64,000 bases of DNA from Shewanella khirikhana (GCF_003957745.1 NZ_CP020373.1:1426001-1490000); one strand, 5' to 3'; positions 16,886-26,315 are shown, numbered from the stretch's first letter. Notes: generated by a model from the letters alone, not told the origin. Numbers and translations are program-made.

Positions 16886-19012
16886 ATGTTTAACTTTTTT
16901 GCCGCTGCCCCCAAGGGCTTTGAATATGCACTCGCCAAGGAGCTTGAAGCCCTGGGCGCCTCTGAGGTGCGTGAGAGCGTAGCCGGTGTTTATTTCAGTG
17001 CCAACCTGGAGCAGGGCTACCGTATTACCCTGTGGAGCAGACTGGCAAGCCGTATTGTCATTATCCTGTTCAATGGCGAATGCGAAACCCCTGAGCAGCT
17101 TTATAACGCGGCGTACAGCATCGATTGGCCTTCCCATTTCTCGAATCGCTGCACATTCAGCATCGATTTTCACGGCACCGGTGGCTTTATCAAAAACAGC
17201 CAGTTTGGTGCGCTCAAGATTAAAGACGCCGTGGTCGACCGCTTCCGTGATGATGACCAGGCCCGCCCGGACGTGGTGAAAGGTACCCCGGACATTCGCA
17301 TCGATGCCCACTATGGCCGAGGCAAGATCACCATTGGCCTTAATTTCTCAGGCCCTGCACTGCACCAGCGTGGCTACCGCGGAAACACGGGTGAAGCGCC
17401 GCTGAAAGAAAACCTGGCGGCCAACATGTTGTATCGCAGTGGCTGGTCAGAGAACCCAACCGCTTTGCTTGACCCTTTCTGTGGCAGCGGCACTGTGCTG
17501 ATTGAAGCGGCCATGATGGCCTGCGATATGGCGCCTGGTTTGCTGCGCGAGCGTTTTGGTTTTGAGCATTGGAACCGCCATAACTCCGCGGTCTGGACTC
17601 AGGTAAAAGAAGAAGCCAAGGCCCGCGCCTCTTTGGGCAAAAGCCGCTGTGAGCTTAAATTCTACGGCTCGGATATCGACTCGCGGGTGGTCGCCCTTGC
17701 CAAGCGCAACGCCAATGCCGCCGGTGTGTTCGAATTTATTGAACTCAAAGTGGCCAATGTGCTGAACATCGAACCGCCGGTTGAAGGCGGTATGCTGCTG
17801 ACCAACCCGCCCTATGGCGAGCGTTTGGGCAACGTGACCAGCTTGCTGCAGCTTTACTTCCAGCTTGGCGAAAAATTCAAGCAAAGCTTTGGTGGCTGGA
17901 AACTCGGTCTGCTGTGCAGCGATATGGAGTTGGTGTCATCGCTTAAACTGAAAGCAGACAAGCAGATGAAGATGTTTAACGGCGCACTGGAATGTGCCTT
18001 TAACCTCTACACCCTGCATGCCAACAGTACCCGCCGTGAAGTGGCCCCTGAGCAGGCAAGCCAGGGTGGTGAAATTGCTGCGCCCTTTGCCAATCGCCTC
18101 AAGAAAAACGTCAAACAGCTGGAGAAGTGGGCCAAGCGTGAAGGAATCGACAGCTATCGCCTGTACGATGCCGATATCCCCGAATATAACGTGGCGGTGG
18201 ACAGATACCTTGATTACGTGGTGGTGCAGGAATACGCCGCGCCATCGTCTATCCCTGAAGCCGTGACCAAGCGCCGTCTGACCGACGTACTGCTGGCCTT
18301 GCCACGGGCGCTGGGTATCGATCCCGACAAGATTGTGCTTAAGACCCGCGAGCGCCAGAAGGGCACCAACCAGTATCAAAAGCTGGACGCCGAAAAGCTG
18401 GAACTGACCACCACCGAATACGGTTGTCTTTTCAAGCTGAACTTAAGTGATTACCTGGATACCGGGCTTTTCCTCGACCACAGACTGACCCGCAAACTGG
18501 TGGGTGAAAAGTCCAGGGGGCGGGATGTGCTTAACCTGTTTGCCTACACAGGCTCTGCCTCGGTGCATGCCGGTAAGGGCGGCGCCAAGTCGGTGACCAC
18601 AGTGGATATGTCCAACACCTACCTTAACTGGGCAAAAGATAACTTTATGCTCAATGGTTTGGTTGGGCGGCAGTACAGGTTCGAGCAGGCCGACTGCCTG
18701 CAGTGGATCCGTGACTGTCAGCAGACGTTTGATTTGATTTTTATCGACCCGCCGACTTTTTCGAACTCCAAGCGCATGGAAGATTCTTTCGATGTGCAGC
18801 GCGACCATGTGGCCTTGTTGGTATCACTGAAGCGCTTGCTGAATCCCGGCGGCGAAATCCTGTTCTCCAACAACAAACGCAAGTTCAAGATGGATATGGA
18901 GGCGCTGAACGCCGAAGGGCTCAAGGCGATCAATATCGACGATAAAGTGCTGCCGATGGATTACGCCCGTAACCCGCAAATCCATAACTGCTGGGTAGTG
19001 ACCCATGGCTGA
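16886..19012 (+). CDS. rlmL: Bifunctional 23S rRNA methyltransferase RlmKL (m2G2445 and m7G2069)
   Basis: A 708-aa fusion of two Rossmann methyltransferases. The N-terminal half has a THUMP domain and the RlmL domain with its catalytic NPPYGERLG motif near residue 310. The C-terminal half is RlmK, with 'DVLNLFAYTGSASVHA' (SAM site) and 'FIDPPTFSNSKRM'. The first half makes m2G2445 and the second m7G2069 in 23S rRNA. The length equals the E. coli protein (702 aa). The last 8 bases overlap the glutaredoxin-like gene, so the two are translationally coupled. Confidence 0.96.
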   Translation: MFNFFAAAPKGFEYALAKELEALGASEVRESVAGVYFSANLEQGYRITLWSRLASRIVIILFNGECETPEQLYNAAYSIDWPSHFSNRCTFSIDFHGTGGFIKNSQFGALKIKDAVVDRFRDDDQARPDVVKGTPDIRIDAHYGRGKITIGLNFSGPALHQRGYRGNTGEAPLKENLAANMLYRSGWSENPTALLDPFCGSGTVLIEAAMMACDMAPGLLRERFGFEHWNRHNSAVWTQVKEEAKARASLGKSRCELKFYGSDIDSRVVALAKRNANAAGVFEFIELKVANVLNIEPPVEGGMLLTNPPYGERLGNVTSLLQLYFQLGEKFKQSFGGWKLGLLCSDMELVSSLKLKADKQMKMFNGALECAFNLYTLHANSTRREVAPEQASQGGEIAAPFANRLKKNVKQLEKWAKREGIDSYRLYDADIPEYNVAVDRYLDYVVVQEYAAPSSIPEAVTKRRLTDVLLALPRALGIDPDKIVLKTRERQKGTNQYQKLDAEKLELTTTEYGCLFKLNLSDYLDTGLFLDHRLTRKLVGEKSRGRDVLNLFAYTGSASVHAGKGGAKSVTTVDMSNTYLNWAKDNFMLNGLVGRQYRFEQADCLQWIRDCQQTFDLIFIDPPTFSNSKRMEDSFDVQRDHVALLVSLKRLLNPGGEILFSNNKRKFKMDMEALNAEGLKAINIDDKVLPMDYARNPQIHNCWVVTHG

Positions 19013-19253
19013 GTTTATTTTGTATCACACCGATGGCTGCCATCTGTGCCATCAGGCCGAGGCGTTGCTGCTGGACGCAGGGCTGAATTATGCCCTGGTG
19101 GATATCTGTGACGATGACGCCTTGGCTGAGCGTTACGGCGTGCGCATTCCGGTTGTGCTGCGCACCCTGGATTCGGCGGAGCTTGGCTGGCCCTTCAACA
19201 GCGAAGCGCTGGCCTCTTTTAAAGACGCTGCACCTAATTCAGTTGCATCTTAA
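19005..19253 (+). CDS. Glutaredoxin-like (DUF836-type) protein
   Basis: An 82-aa single thioredoxin-fold protein. Strand 'FILYHTDGCHLC' carries the redox pair C12-x-x-C15, and 'YGVRIPVVLR' gives the cis-Pro loop. This is the small glutaredoxin-like family that follows rlmKL in many Shewanella and Vibrio genomes. Its start lies inside the end of rlmL (8-bp overlap), which indicates an operon. The substrate is unknown; a role in cytosolic thiol redox is inferred from the CxxC. Confidence 0.85.
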   Translation: MAEFILYHTDGCHLCHQAEALLLDAGLNYALVDICDDDALAERYGVRIPVVLRTLDSAELGWPFNSEALASFKDAAPNSVAS

Positions 19254-19323
19254 ATAAGTTGCAGCTTAACGGCGCGTGACGGAAGCGAAGCGGTCCGATA
19301 AACAGTGTCTTAACAGAATTTGA

Positions 19324-19355
19324 GTTTCTTAAAGAAACAGTGTTCCCGGGAACAC
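19324..19355 (+). promoter_or_regulatory. Two adjacent palindromes in the uup leader
   Basis: GTTTCTT-A-AAGAAAC (19324-19338) and GTGTTCCCGGGAACAC (19340-19355) are both perfect inverted repeats, separated by one base and ending 19 bp before the uup start codon. Neither is followed by a T-run, so they are not a standard terminator. They may be RNA hairpins that control uup translation or operator half-sites; the function is not known. Confidence 0.5.
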
Positions 19356-19374
19356 CAGTGTAAAGGATGTTGAT

Positions 19375-21291
19375 GTGAGTCTTGTTCGTATCACCAATGG
19401 CTCTTTGGCCTATGGCTACATTCCCCTGCTTAAAAACGCCGACCTCAGTATCGAGGCCGGTGAGCGCGTGTGTATTGTGGGTCGCAATGGCGCCGGTAAA
19501 TCCACCTTGCTCAAGCTTATCGACGGTGAATCCCACCTGGATGATGGCGAGCTGAATATCGCCACCGATGTGCGTATCAGCCGATTACAGCAAGACCCGC
19601 CCAAGGCGGAGTCGGGCACCATATACCGCTATATTGCCCAGGGCCTGAAAGAAGTGGGCGATGTGCTCGACAGGTACCATCAGCTGTCTCACGACCTGGG
19701 ATCTGCCGATGCCGTTGCCCAGGAGCGAATGCTCAAAGAAATGGAAGGTTTGCAGGGCAAGCTTGACCATTTGAACGGCTGGCAGCTTGATAGCCGCATT
19801 CAGGCGCATTGCAAACGTCTGGGGCTGGATCCGGATAAACCGCTGAGCGAACTTTCCGGCGGCTGGCAGCGTAAAGTGGCTCTGGCCCGGGCGTTGGTGA
19901 GTGAGCCGGATCTGCTGCTGCTCGATGAGCCGACCAACCACCTGGATATAGATACCATCGAGTGGCTGGAGCAGTTTCTGCTTGGCTTTAAAGGCGCCAT
20001 CGTGTTTATCAGTCACGACCGTGGCTTTATCAGCCGCATGGCTACCCGCATTCTGGATCTCGACCGCGGCGTGGTAACGTCCTGGCCGGGCTCCTATCAG
20101 GCTTACCTTGAAGGCAAAGCCGAATGGCTGCGTCTCGAAGCCGAGGCCAATGCTCAGTTCGATAAAAAGCTTGCCGACGAAGAAGTGTGGATCCGTCAGG
20201 GCATTAAGGCGCGTCGTACCCGTAACGAAGGTCGGGTGAGGGCACTCAAGGCGCTCAGAATGGAGCGGAAAGAGCGCATCAACCGCCAGGGTAACGTCCG
20301 TATGGCGGTGTCTGAAGGCGAGCGCAGCGGCAAGCTGGTGTTCGATGTCGACAGCCTGAATTTCAATCTGGCCGACAAAGATTTGGTGCGGGATTTTTCC
20401 GTGAGTGTGATGCGCGGTGACCGTATTGCGCTGATAGGCCCCAACGGCTGCGGTAAATCGACCCTGATCAAGTTGCTGATTGGTCAGCTTGAACCTCAGT
20501 CCGGCAACCTCAAAACCGGCACCAAGCTGGAAATTGCCTACTTTGACCAGTATCGCGAAAACCTCGACGAAGAGAAAACCGTTGAGGAAAACGTGGGCGA
20601 GGGCAAACAGACGGTGACCGTCAATGGGAATGACCGCCATATCCTCAGCTACCTGCAGGACTTTTTGTTTTCGCCAGCCCGTGCCCGTACGCCGGTAAAA
20701 GCGCTTTCGGGCGGTGAAAAGAACCGTCTGTTGCTTGCCCGGCTGCTGCTGCGTCCAGCCAACCTTATCATTCTCGATGAGCCCACCAACGATTTGGACA
20801 TCGAAACCCTGGAGCTGCTGGAATCTATGCTGGCCGATTACGACGGCACCTTGCTTATCGTCAGTCACGACCGGGCCTTTATCGATAATACCGTGACCAG
20901 CAGTTGGTGGTTCACCGGCAATGGTCGCTGGGCCGAATACGTGGGCGGCTATCAGGATGCGGTGGCGCAGGGGGCGAAATTCTACGCCGCCTCTGCGGAA
21001 CCCGAAGGGCAAAAGAGTGTCCAAGCTCAGGCACCTGTGGTAAAACAGCAGCCTGAAGTGAAATCGCAGAAGAAGCTGTCTTACAAATTGCAGCGGGAGC
21101 TGGATGCGCTGCCGGAGCGGATGGAGCAGCTCGAAGCCGAGATTGAGGCGTTGCAACAGGAAGTGAATACCCCCGAGTTTTATGGGCAGCCTCAGGATAT
21201 GGTCAACGCCCGTCTGAGTTTGCTCGGCGAGAAAGAACAAGAGTTGGAGCTTTGCTTTGAGCGTTGGGAAGAGCTCGAATCAATGAAGTAA
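19375..21291 (+). CDS. uup: ABC-F ATPase Uup
   Basis: A 638-aa soluble ABC-F protein that acts on ribosomes or branched DNA intermediates, not in transport. The first ATPase domain has Walker A GRNGAGKST, signature LSGGW and Walker B LLLLDEPTNHLDID; the second has GPNGCGKST, LSGGEKNRLLLARLL and IILDEPTNDLDIE. A charged coiled coil at the C-terminus (from about residue 550) is the Uup-specific DNA-binding region. The start is GTG with AAGGA 8 bases upstream. Position after rlmKL is conserved in enterobacteria. Confidence 0.95.
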   Translation: MSLVRITNGSLAYGYIPLLKNADLSIEAGERVCIVGRNGAGKSTLLKLIDGESHLDDGELNIATDVRISRLQQDPPKAESGTIYRYIAQGLKEVGDVLDRYHQLSHDLGSADAVAQERMLKEMEGLQGKLDHLNGWQLDSRIQAHCKRLGLDPDKPLSELSGGWQRKVALARALVSEPDLLLLDEPTNHLDIDTIEWLEQFLLGFKGAIVFISHDRGFISRMATRILDLDRGVVTSWPGSYQAYLEGKAEWLRLEAEANAQFDKKLADEEVWIRQGIKARRTRNEGRVRALKALRMERKERINRQGNVRMAVSEGERSGKLVFDVDSLNFNLADKDLVRDFSVSVMRGDRIALIGPNGCGKSTLIKLLIGQLEPQSGNLKTGTKLEIAYFDQYRENLDEEKTVEENVGEGKQTVTVNGNDRHILSYLQDFLFSPARARTPVKALSGGEKNRLLLARLLLRPANLIILDEPTNDLDIETLELLESMLADYDGTLLIVSHDRAFIDNTVTSSWWFTGNGRWAEYVGGYQDAVAQGAKFYAASAEPEGQKSVQAQAPVVKQQPEVKSQKKLSYKLQRELDALPERMEQLEAEIEALQQEVNTPEFYGQPQDMVNARLSLLGEKEQELELCFERWEELESMK

Positions 21292-21316
21292 ACCTATTAA
21301 AATTAGGAAGTTATTA

Positions 21317-23191
21317 ATGAAGTTACAGTTGGAAAAGGCATTGTCCCTGGTGGCTTTGGGTGTGCTGGGTGCACTTGGAAGTGCTCAGGCCGCACCGGTT
21401 TACGAAATTAAAAACCTCGAAGATTTTGACCTTAAAGGCACCCTCGAAGGCACCCGTACCGGCTACGCCATGGGCGTAAACGCCAACAATGAATTGGTGG
21501 GTATCGCCAAGGGCCGTAAGAAATTGTCCAGTGATGACGTGGAAGGCGGCATCATCGACGTGGACGACGGGATCTCCGACGAAGAGAAGATCACCTACTC
21601 TGTGCTCAAGCCGATTGTGGCGAATAACTTTACCTTCTCGGCGGGCGCCAACGGCGCGGCCGGTGCCTGGGTTCCCACCTTTGAAAGCATCAACGGCACC
21701 ACAGATCCCAAAGATACTGATGTCAATGTGCCTGAAACCGTGAACTCGGTGGATACCTTCTACTACGGGATCAATGATGACGGCCTGAAAGTTGGCGCCA
21801 TGACCGCGCCAGAGAAGAAGCTTGAGTACACAGGCACAGATACCGAGCAGGATTATTGGTACTACCGCGACTATGAAATCCGCGGCGTGGTGAAAACCCC
21901 GACCGCTGAGATTGAGCTGACCCCGCCTTATGTGGAGTACACCAGCACCAAGTCCGGCGAGACCGACAAGAAGGCGTATCTGGGCGGTACTTCTGCGGCC
22001 ACCGCGATTGCCGGTAACTTCATCACGGGTTATGCGAGCACTGATATTTCCCGCTACGGCGGTGAGCGTGCCCAGCTGTGTTTGGACAACGTTGGCACCA
22101 CAAATGCCACGCCGCTGGATATCTGTATCCAGAACGAGCAGTACCCCAATACCTCGGGCAACCGTAACATCCAATACCAGACCCGTGCCTATGTCTGGCA
22201 GCTGGAAGGTGACGCTGCCACCGGCACTGCGCTGCCTCTGGGGCTGACTCCGGCATCTGATTCCACCCTGACCTATACCGCTCAGGGCCTGGGTATCAAC
22301 CTTGATGGCACTGTTGCCGGTCGCTCCCACGTGAACCGCAACGGCAACGATGACTACTTCCGTATGGATGCCGCTTACTGGACCCGTAAGGACGATGGCA
22401 GCTACGAGTACCACTGGGTACCCGTGGTGAACCTGGATGATGTGCGCAGCTCCATTGCCTACGACATCAATGACAACGGCATTCTGGTTGGCTCTTACAA
22501 CAGCTACATTCAGGGTTATACCCGCGATAAGTTCTTCTATTTCGATACCAAGGCGACCGATGCCAAGCCTGTTGTACCGAACGATTTCTACTCAACCCAG
22601 TCGGATCTGTCGAGCCGTGGCAAGGCCATCAACAATAAAGGCCAGGTCGTTGGTTTTATTGAAACCACCCACGACAAGGAAAAGCCACGTCCGAAAGCCG
22701 GCTTCCTGTTCGACATGAACGCCAAAGAGGGCGGTGAGTTCTCCAACCTCAACAATCTGCTCACCTGTGAGTCAAAAGGCTTTGAGAAGGGCGCTGACGG
22801 CAACTGGCAGCGCCACAAGGTGCAGGTGGAAGATGGCAGCGGTAAGACCCTGAGCTACGACTCTGACATCCAGATTGTTGAAGCCAACGGCATCAACGAA
22901 GAAGGTGTTATTGTTGGTACTGCCTTTATCCGTAAGCCGGTTTACAAGACCGATGAAAATGGTCTGCCTGTGGTGGAAAACGGCAAGTTTGTATTTGAAC
23001 TGGATGGCAACGGCAATCCGGTAACCTCTTACCTGCCACGTGCCGTGGTGCTGGAGCCAGCCAGCGGCGCTGAAGCCTGTACCGTGATTGACGGTGATAC
23101 CGGCGGTGAGAAATACGAACGTCAGGGTGCTGCAACCCTGCTTGGCCTGTTGCTGCTGCCACTGGTGTGGCTGCGCCGCCGGGTTCGCTGA
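21317..23191 (+). CDS. DUF3466 family exported protein with a GlyGly-CTERM-like tail
   Basis: A 624-aa protein with a signal peptide (LVALGVLGALGSAQA, residues ~12-26). The body shows repeated 'GINDDGLKVG', 'GINLDGTVAGR', 'DINDNGILVG', 'INNKGQVVGF' and 'GINEEGVIVG' motifs, the extracellular repeat pattern of DUF3466 proteins. The C-terminus has a Gly-Gly pair, a hydrophobic helix (LLGLLLLPLVWL) and the basic end RRRVR, which resembles a rhombosortase sorting tail. The protein is therefore probably exported and anchored or released at the cell surface. Function unknown. It starts 25 bp after uup. Confidence 0.85.
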   Translation: MKLQLEKALSLVALGVLGALGSAQAAPVYEIKNLEDFDLKGTLEGTRTGYAMGVNANNELVGIAKGRKKLSSDDVEGGIIDVDDGISDEEKITYSVLKPIVANNFTFSAGANGAAGAWVPTFESINGTTDPKDTDVNVPETVNSVDTFYYGINDDGLKVGAMTAPEKKLEYTGTDTEQDYWYYRDYEIRGVVKTPTAEIELTPPYVEYTSTKSGETDKKAYLGGTSAATAIAGNFITGYASTDISRYGGERAQLCLDNVGTTNATPLDICIQNEQYPNTSGNRNIQYQTRAYVWQLEGDAATGTALPLGLTPASDSTLTYTAQGLGINLDGTVAGRSHVNRNGNDDYFRMDAAYWTRKDDGSYEYHWVPVVNLDDVRSSIAYDINDNGILVGSYNSYIQGYTRDKFFYFDTKATDAKPVVPNDFYSTQSDLSSRGKAINNKGQVVGFIETTHDKEKPRPKAGFLFDMNAKEGGEFSNLNNLLTCESKGFEKGADGNWQRHKVQVEDGSGKTLSYDSDIQIVEANGINEEGVIVGTAFIRKPVYKTDENGLPVVENGKFVFELDGNGNPVTSYLPRAVVLEPASGAEACTVIDGDTGGEKYERQGAATLLGLLLLPLVWLRRRVR

Positions 23192-23232
23192 GCAAAGAGT
23201 GCAAACTGATCCCGGTCAGATCTGACCAAGCA

Positions 23233-23265
23233 AATTTGGGGCCCATTTGGGCCCCAAATTTTTTT
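23233..23265 (+). terminator. Terminator after the DUF3466 gene
   Basis: AATTTGGGGCCC (23233-23244), loop ATTT, GGGCCCCAAATT (23249-23260), T-run. A perfect 12-bp stem. Confidence 0.92.
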
Positions 23266-23398
23266 CCGCATTGTCTCAATAGCTTAATATTTACGCGCTA
23301 AAATCGACAGATTTTTCGATTGATCTTGGCACGGAAAAGCCTTATTTCTACATATGAAGCTGTTGCTTCTTGTTTTATGTAGAACAGAGGACGCTTGC

Positions 23399-23575
23399 AT
23401 GAAAAGACAAAAACGAGATCGCATGGACAGAGCTTTTTCCAAGGGGTTCCAAGCCGGAGCCGGGGGACGCTCAAAAGAGATGTGCCCTTACACTAATCTT
23501 GATTCACGCTCACAATGGCTAGGAGGCTGGCGTGAGGGGGTAGATGGCCGAATGTCCGGGCTCTTTACCAAGTAA
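23399..23575 (+). CDS. rmf: Ribosome modulation factor RMF
   Basis: A 58-aa basic protein beginning MKRQKRDRMDRAFSKGFQAG and containing GRSKEMCPY and SQWLGGWREG, which align closely with E. coli RMF. It dimerises 70S ribosomes into inactive 100S particles in stationary phase. An upstream in-frame ATG at 23354 would add 15 residues absent from the family, so 23399 is the start. It is divergent in layout from fabA, as in E. coli. Confidence 0.95.
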   Translation: MKRQKRDRMDRAFSKGFQAGAGGRSKEMCPYTNLDSRSQWLGGWREGVDGRMSGLFTK

Positions 23576-23590
23576 TGCACAGCAAATCTT

Positions 23591-23616
23591 GCCCTCCCTG
23601 AGAAGAGGGCATTTTT
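23591..23616 (+). terminator. Terminator of rmf
   Basis: GCCCTC (23591-23596), loop CCTGAGAA, GAGGGC (23605-23610), followed by ATTTTTA. Confidence 0.8.
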
Positions 23617-23658
23617 ATAGCAGTATTCTTCAGGCAGTGATTAAGACTGCACCAGCAA

Positions 23659-23683
23659 CAAAAACACCGGCCTTGGCCGGTGT
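23659..23683 (-). terminator. Terminator of fabA
   Basis: On the minus strand, ACACCGGCC - AA - GGCCGGTGT (stems 23675-23683 and 23664-23672) followed by TTTTTG. It lies between the convergent rmf and fabA genes, and the plus side also has TTTT, so it may act in both directions. Confidence 0.88.
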
Positions 23684-23706
23684 TTTGTATTTTAAGCCAA
23701 GGTGGC

Positions 23707-24222
23707 TTAGAAGGTTGAGGTGTCGGTAAACACGCCCACTTTCAGATCGGTAGCCGTGTAGATTTCACGACCATCCACTTCCAGGCTTGCATCGGCAATG
23801 CCCATCACCAGTTTGCGGTGAATAGTACGCTTGATGTTGAGGCGGTAAGTTACCTTCTTGGCGCCAGGCAGTACCTGACCGGTAAACTTCACTTCGCCTA
23901 CACCCAGAGCGCGGCCTTTGCCCTGAGCGCCTTCCCATGCCAGGAAGAAACCAACCAGCTGCCACATGGCATCGAGGCCCAGACAGCCTGGCATCACAGG
24001 ATCGTCAACGAAGTGGCAACCAAAGAACCAAAGATCCGGATTGATATCCAGCTCGGCTACGATTTCCCCTTTGCCGAAGGCACCGCCATCGTCATTGATG
24101 GTGGTGATGCGATCGATCATCAGCATGTTGTCGACGGGCAGACGGGGAGAATTCTTGCCAAGAAGCTCGCCGTGGCCACAGGCGATCAGTTCTTCTTTGG
24201 TGTAGCTGTTTGCTTTAGTCAT
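23707..24222 (-). CDS. fabA: 3-hydroxydecanoyl-ACP dehydratase/isomerase FabA
   Basis: A 171-aa enzyme that dehydrates 3-hydroxydecanoyl-ACP and isomerises trans-2- to cis-3-decenoyl-ACP, the entry point to unsaturated fatty acids. H70 in WFFGCHFVDDPVMPG and D84 in CLGLDAMWQ are the catalytic pair at the same positions as in E. coli. The start MTKANSYTKEEL matches the family; the upstream in-frame start would add 20 unrelated residues. A GGAGTGG ribosome site precedes it. It follows the Lon-like protease gene at 78 bp, as ycbZ-fabA does in E. coli. Confidence 0.97.
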   Translation of the reverse strand: MTKANSYTKEELIACGHGELLGKNSPRLPVDNMLMIDRITTINDDGGAFGKGEIVAELDINPDLWFFGCHFVDDPVMPGCLGLDAMWQLVGFFLAWEGAQGKGRALGVGEVKFTGQVLPGAKKVTYRLNIKRTIHRKLVMGIADASLEVDGREIYTATDLKVGVFTDTSTF

Positions 24223-24300
24223 TGTAATAGTTACCACTCCATCATTAAGAGTGGCCAAGATTAGCGAACAGCTGTACGCCAAACAAGTCCAACCACCTTT

Positions 24301-26040
24301 TCAGTCCCGTGAAAATGGCCATTTTGCGAGCAGTCCGGCAAAAAAGCCCTGGGGCAATTCGTCGGGTTCGTCACCGGCAAGCTTATCCAGCCTGGCCTGA
24401 ACCAGGCCATAAAGGGTGTTCTCGGGGAAGTTATGTTCTTCATCAGCAACGCCCGCGGGCAGCGACATCAACAGCTCAACGGCTTCATCCATATGGGCAA
24501 CCTGATACACATGGAATAAGCCCTTGGAGACGGCATCTATCACCTTGGGGGCCAGATTAAGCTGCAGCATATTGGCCTTGGGAATGATAACCCCTTGCTC
24601 GCCAGTGAGGCCCCGGCGCTCACACAGATTGAAGAAGCCTTCAATTTTTTCGTTCACGCCGCCAATTGCCTGCACGTTGCCGAACTGATCCAGTGCACCT
24701 GTTATTGCAAGTGATTGTTTTATTGGCTGCTCTGCAATGGCCGACATCAAACAGCAGTATTCGGCCAGTGAGGCGCTGTCGCCATCGATTTCCTGATAGG
24801 ACTGCTCAAAAACGATATTGGCATTGAGGTGCAGCGGCGCATCACGGCCAAAGATCCGGTACAGACAGGCCGAGAGGATCATCATGCCCTTGGCGTGAAT
24901 GTTACCGCCAAGCTCGGACTTGCGTTCGATATCGGCCACTTCACCGTCGCCATAGTGCACAGTGGTGGTGATGCGTGCCGGTTCGCCGTAGGCATAGTCG
25001 ACACTGTCGATAACGGTCAGGCCATTAATCTGACCAACCATTTCGCCACTGGTGGGCAGGTTGATAAAACTGTCGTCGAAGCTTTGCGCCGAGAAGCGCT
25101 CGGAGCTGTTGTGGCGGCGCTGCAACTGGCGCAGTGCTTTGTCGATGGCGGCGCCGCTGATGTCATTGCTTTGGCTATAAGCCGCGGCTTGAGCGAACAG
25201 CTGTACCATGTCCTGGCTTGCCAGAGACAAGCGCTGCTGATGCTCACATTCTCGGGCAGAGAAGCTAAAGAGTGGCGCCATGGCGCAGTTTTGCAGGGTA
25301 AAGCCTGCATCAAAAGCCAATGCCTTGAGCCAGAGACCATATTCCTGCTCGGACTTTTGGGTCAGATCCAGTTCATGGGCCACTTCGCCCAGCAGCGGGA
25401 AGTGTTCGGCAAAGCTGCTATCGTGGCTTCTAAGCTCCACATATTGCAGGGCGCTGCCCACCAGGATAATGCTGGATTGCAGTGGCACCAGCGTATCTTT
25501 ACCCACCTTGTAGCTGCCACGCTCAAGGATCTCTACCAGCAGTTGCCACAAACCTTCGCGGCGATACACGGCTTCCACATCAATAAACACATAGGCATAA
25601 CTTGCCAGGGCACCTGGCTGATATTGGCTCTTGCCTTTGCCATCGTCTTCAATTCGCCCAATCAAATCGGCGCGGGTCAGGCGACTGCCAAGCAAGGTGT
25701 GCTGGCCACGTTCTTTGGCGATACAGCCATGGCTACCGGCTTGGATTTCCTGCCACTGCAGCTCAGTGCTGTCGCCGTCACGGCGTGCCACCAGCTCTTT
25801 GAGCGGCCTTGGGAATGCCTGTGCCAGTGCTTTAAACAAAGAAGGGCGGTGAACACCGGCAAAGTCTGCCAGAAACATTTGCTGGTTGGCGATTTTACCG
25901 GTGAGGGCAAAGGCGTCGGTCACTCGGTCCTGACACAGCAGCAAATGGCCAATGCCGGGATTATCATTTAACCCACTTGGCAAGGTAAAAGAAGGGGAGA
26001 GCCGCTGGACGGGAATAAAAGAAGGGTGCATAAAAGTCAT
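24301..26040 (-). CDS. Lon-like protease of the YcbZ type
   Basis: A 579-aa protein with a degenerate N-terminal AAA part and a C-terminal Lon-type protease domain. The catalytic Ser lies in DGDSASLAEYC and the Lys in GGVNEKIEGFF, the Ser-Lys dyad of Lon. The size and the position directly upstream of fabA match E. coli YcbZ. No convincing Walker A GxxGxGK[ST] is visible, unlike true Lon, so ATP dependence is doubtful. Two starts (26040 and 26031) are possible; neither has a clear ribosome site. Confidence 0.88.
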   Translation of the reverse strand: MTFMHPSFIPVQRLSPSFTLPSGLNDNPGIGHLLLCQDRVTDAFALTGKIANQQMFLADFAGVHRPSLFKALAQAFPRPLKELVARRDGDSTELQWQEIQAGSHGCIAKERGQHTLLGSRLTRADLIGRIEDDGKGKSQYQPGALASYAYVFIDVEAVYRREGLWQLLVEILERGSYKVGKDTLVPLQSSIILVGSALQYVELRSHDSSFAEHFPLLGEVAHELDLTQKSEQEYGLWLKALAFDAGFTLQNCAMAPLFSFSARECEHQQRLSLASQDMVQLFAQAAAYSQSNDISGAAIDKALRQLQRRHNSSERFSAQSFDDSFINLPTSGEMVGQINGLTVIDSVDYAYGEPARITTTVHYGDGEVADIERKSELGGNIHAKGMMILSACLYRIFGRDAPLHLNANIVFEQSYQEIDGDSASLAEYCCLMSAIAEQPIKQSLAITGALDQFGNVQAIGGVNEKIEGFFNLCERRGLTGEQGVIIPKANMLQLNLAPKVIDAVSKGLFHVYQVAHMDEAVELLMSLPAGVADEEHNFPENTLYGLVQARLDKLAGDEPDELPQGFFAGLLAKWPFSRD

Positions 26041-26173
26041 TGAAAAATCATCGTTGGGCGGATTTTAGCATATCCTGCGCCTTTGTAATCAGCGTCTATA
26101 TGCATGGCGGTGGCGAAAAGGAAAACAGTTTGCACAAAGCCTAAGCAATCGATTGTTTTTTTAATAAAAGAGG

Positions 26174-26202
26174 TTTACAGCGCGAATAGCCAAAGCTATT
26201 AT
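26174..26202 (+). promoter_or_regulatory. Promoter of tRNA-Ser copy 1
   Basis: -35 TTTACA (26174-26179), 17-bp spacer, -10 TATTAT (26197-26202), then GCGTCTCG. The tRNA starts 12 bp after the -10. Confidence 0.88.
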
Positions 26203-26213
26203 GCGTCTCGTTC

Positions 26214-26304
26214 GGAGGGGTGGCAGAGTGGTTTAATGCACCGGTCTTGAAAACCGGCGTGGGTTTATAGCCCACCCAGGGTTCAAATCCCTGCTCCTCC
26301 GCCA
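26214..26304 (+). tRNA. tRNA-Ser (UGA), copy 1
   Basis: A 91-nt class II tRNA with a long variable arm (GTGGGTTTATAGCCCAC). The anticodon loop CTTGAAA gives UGA, and CCA is encoded. Acceptor GGAGGGG pairs with CTCCTCC, allowing one wobble pair. Confidence 0.97.
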
Positions 26305-26315
26305 TATTCAAGGGA

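Noticed and set aside
19585..21240. A 551-aa open frame on the minus strand opposite uup
   Set aside because: Uup on the other strand is certain; the long antisense frame follows from GC-rich codon use and lacks any recognisable domain.
24829..25971. A 380-aa open frame antisense to the Lon-like protease gene
   Set aside because: The protease domain on the minus strand is clear and the operon order is conserved; the antisense frame shows no family.
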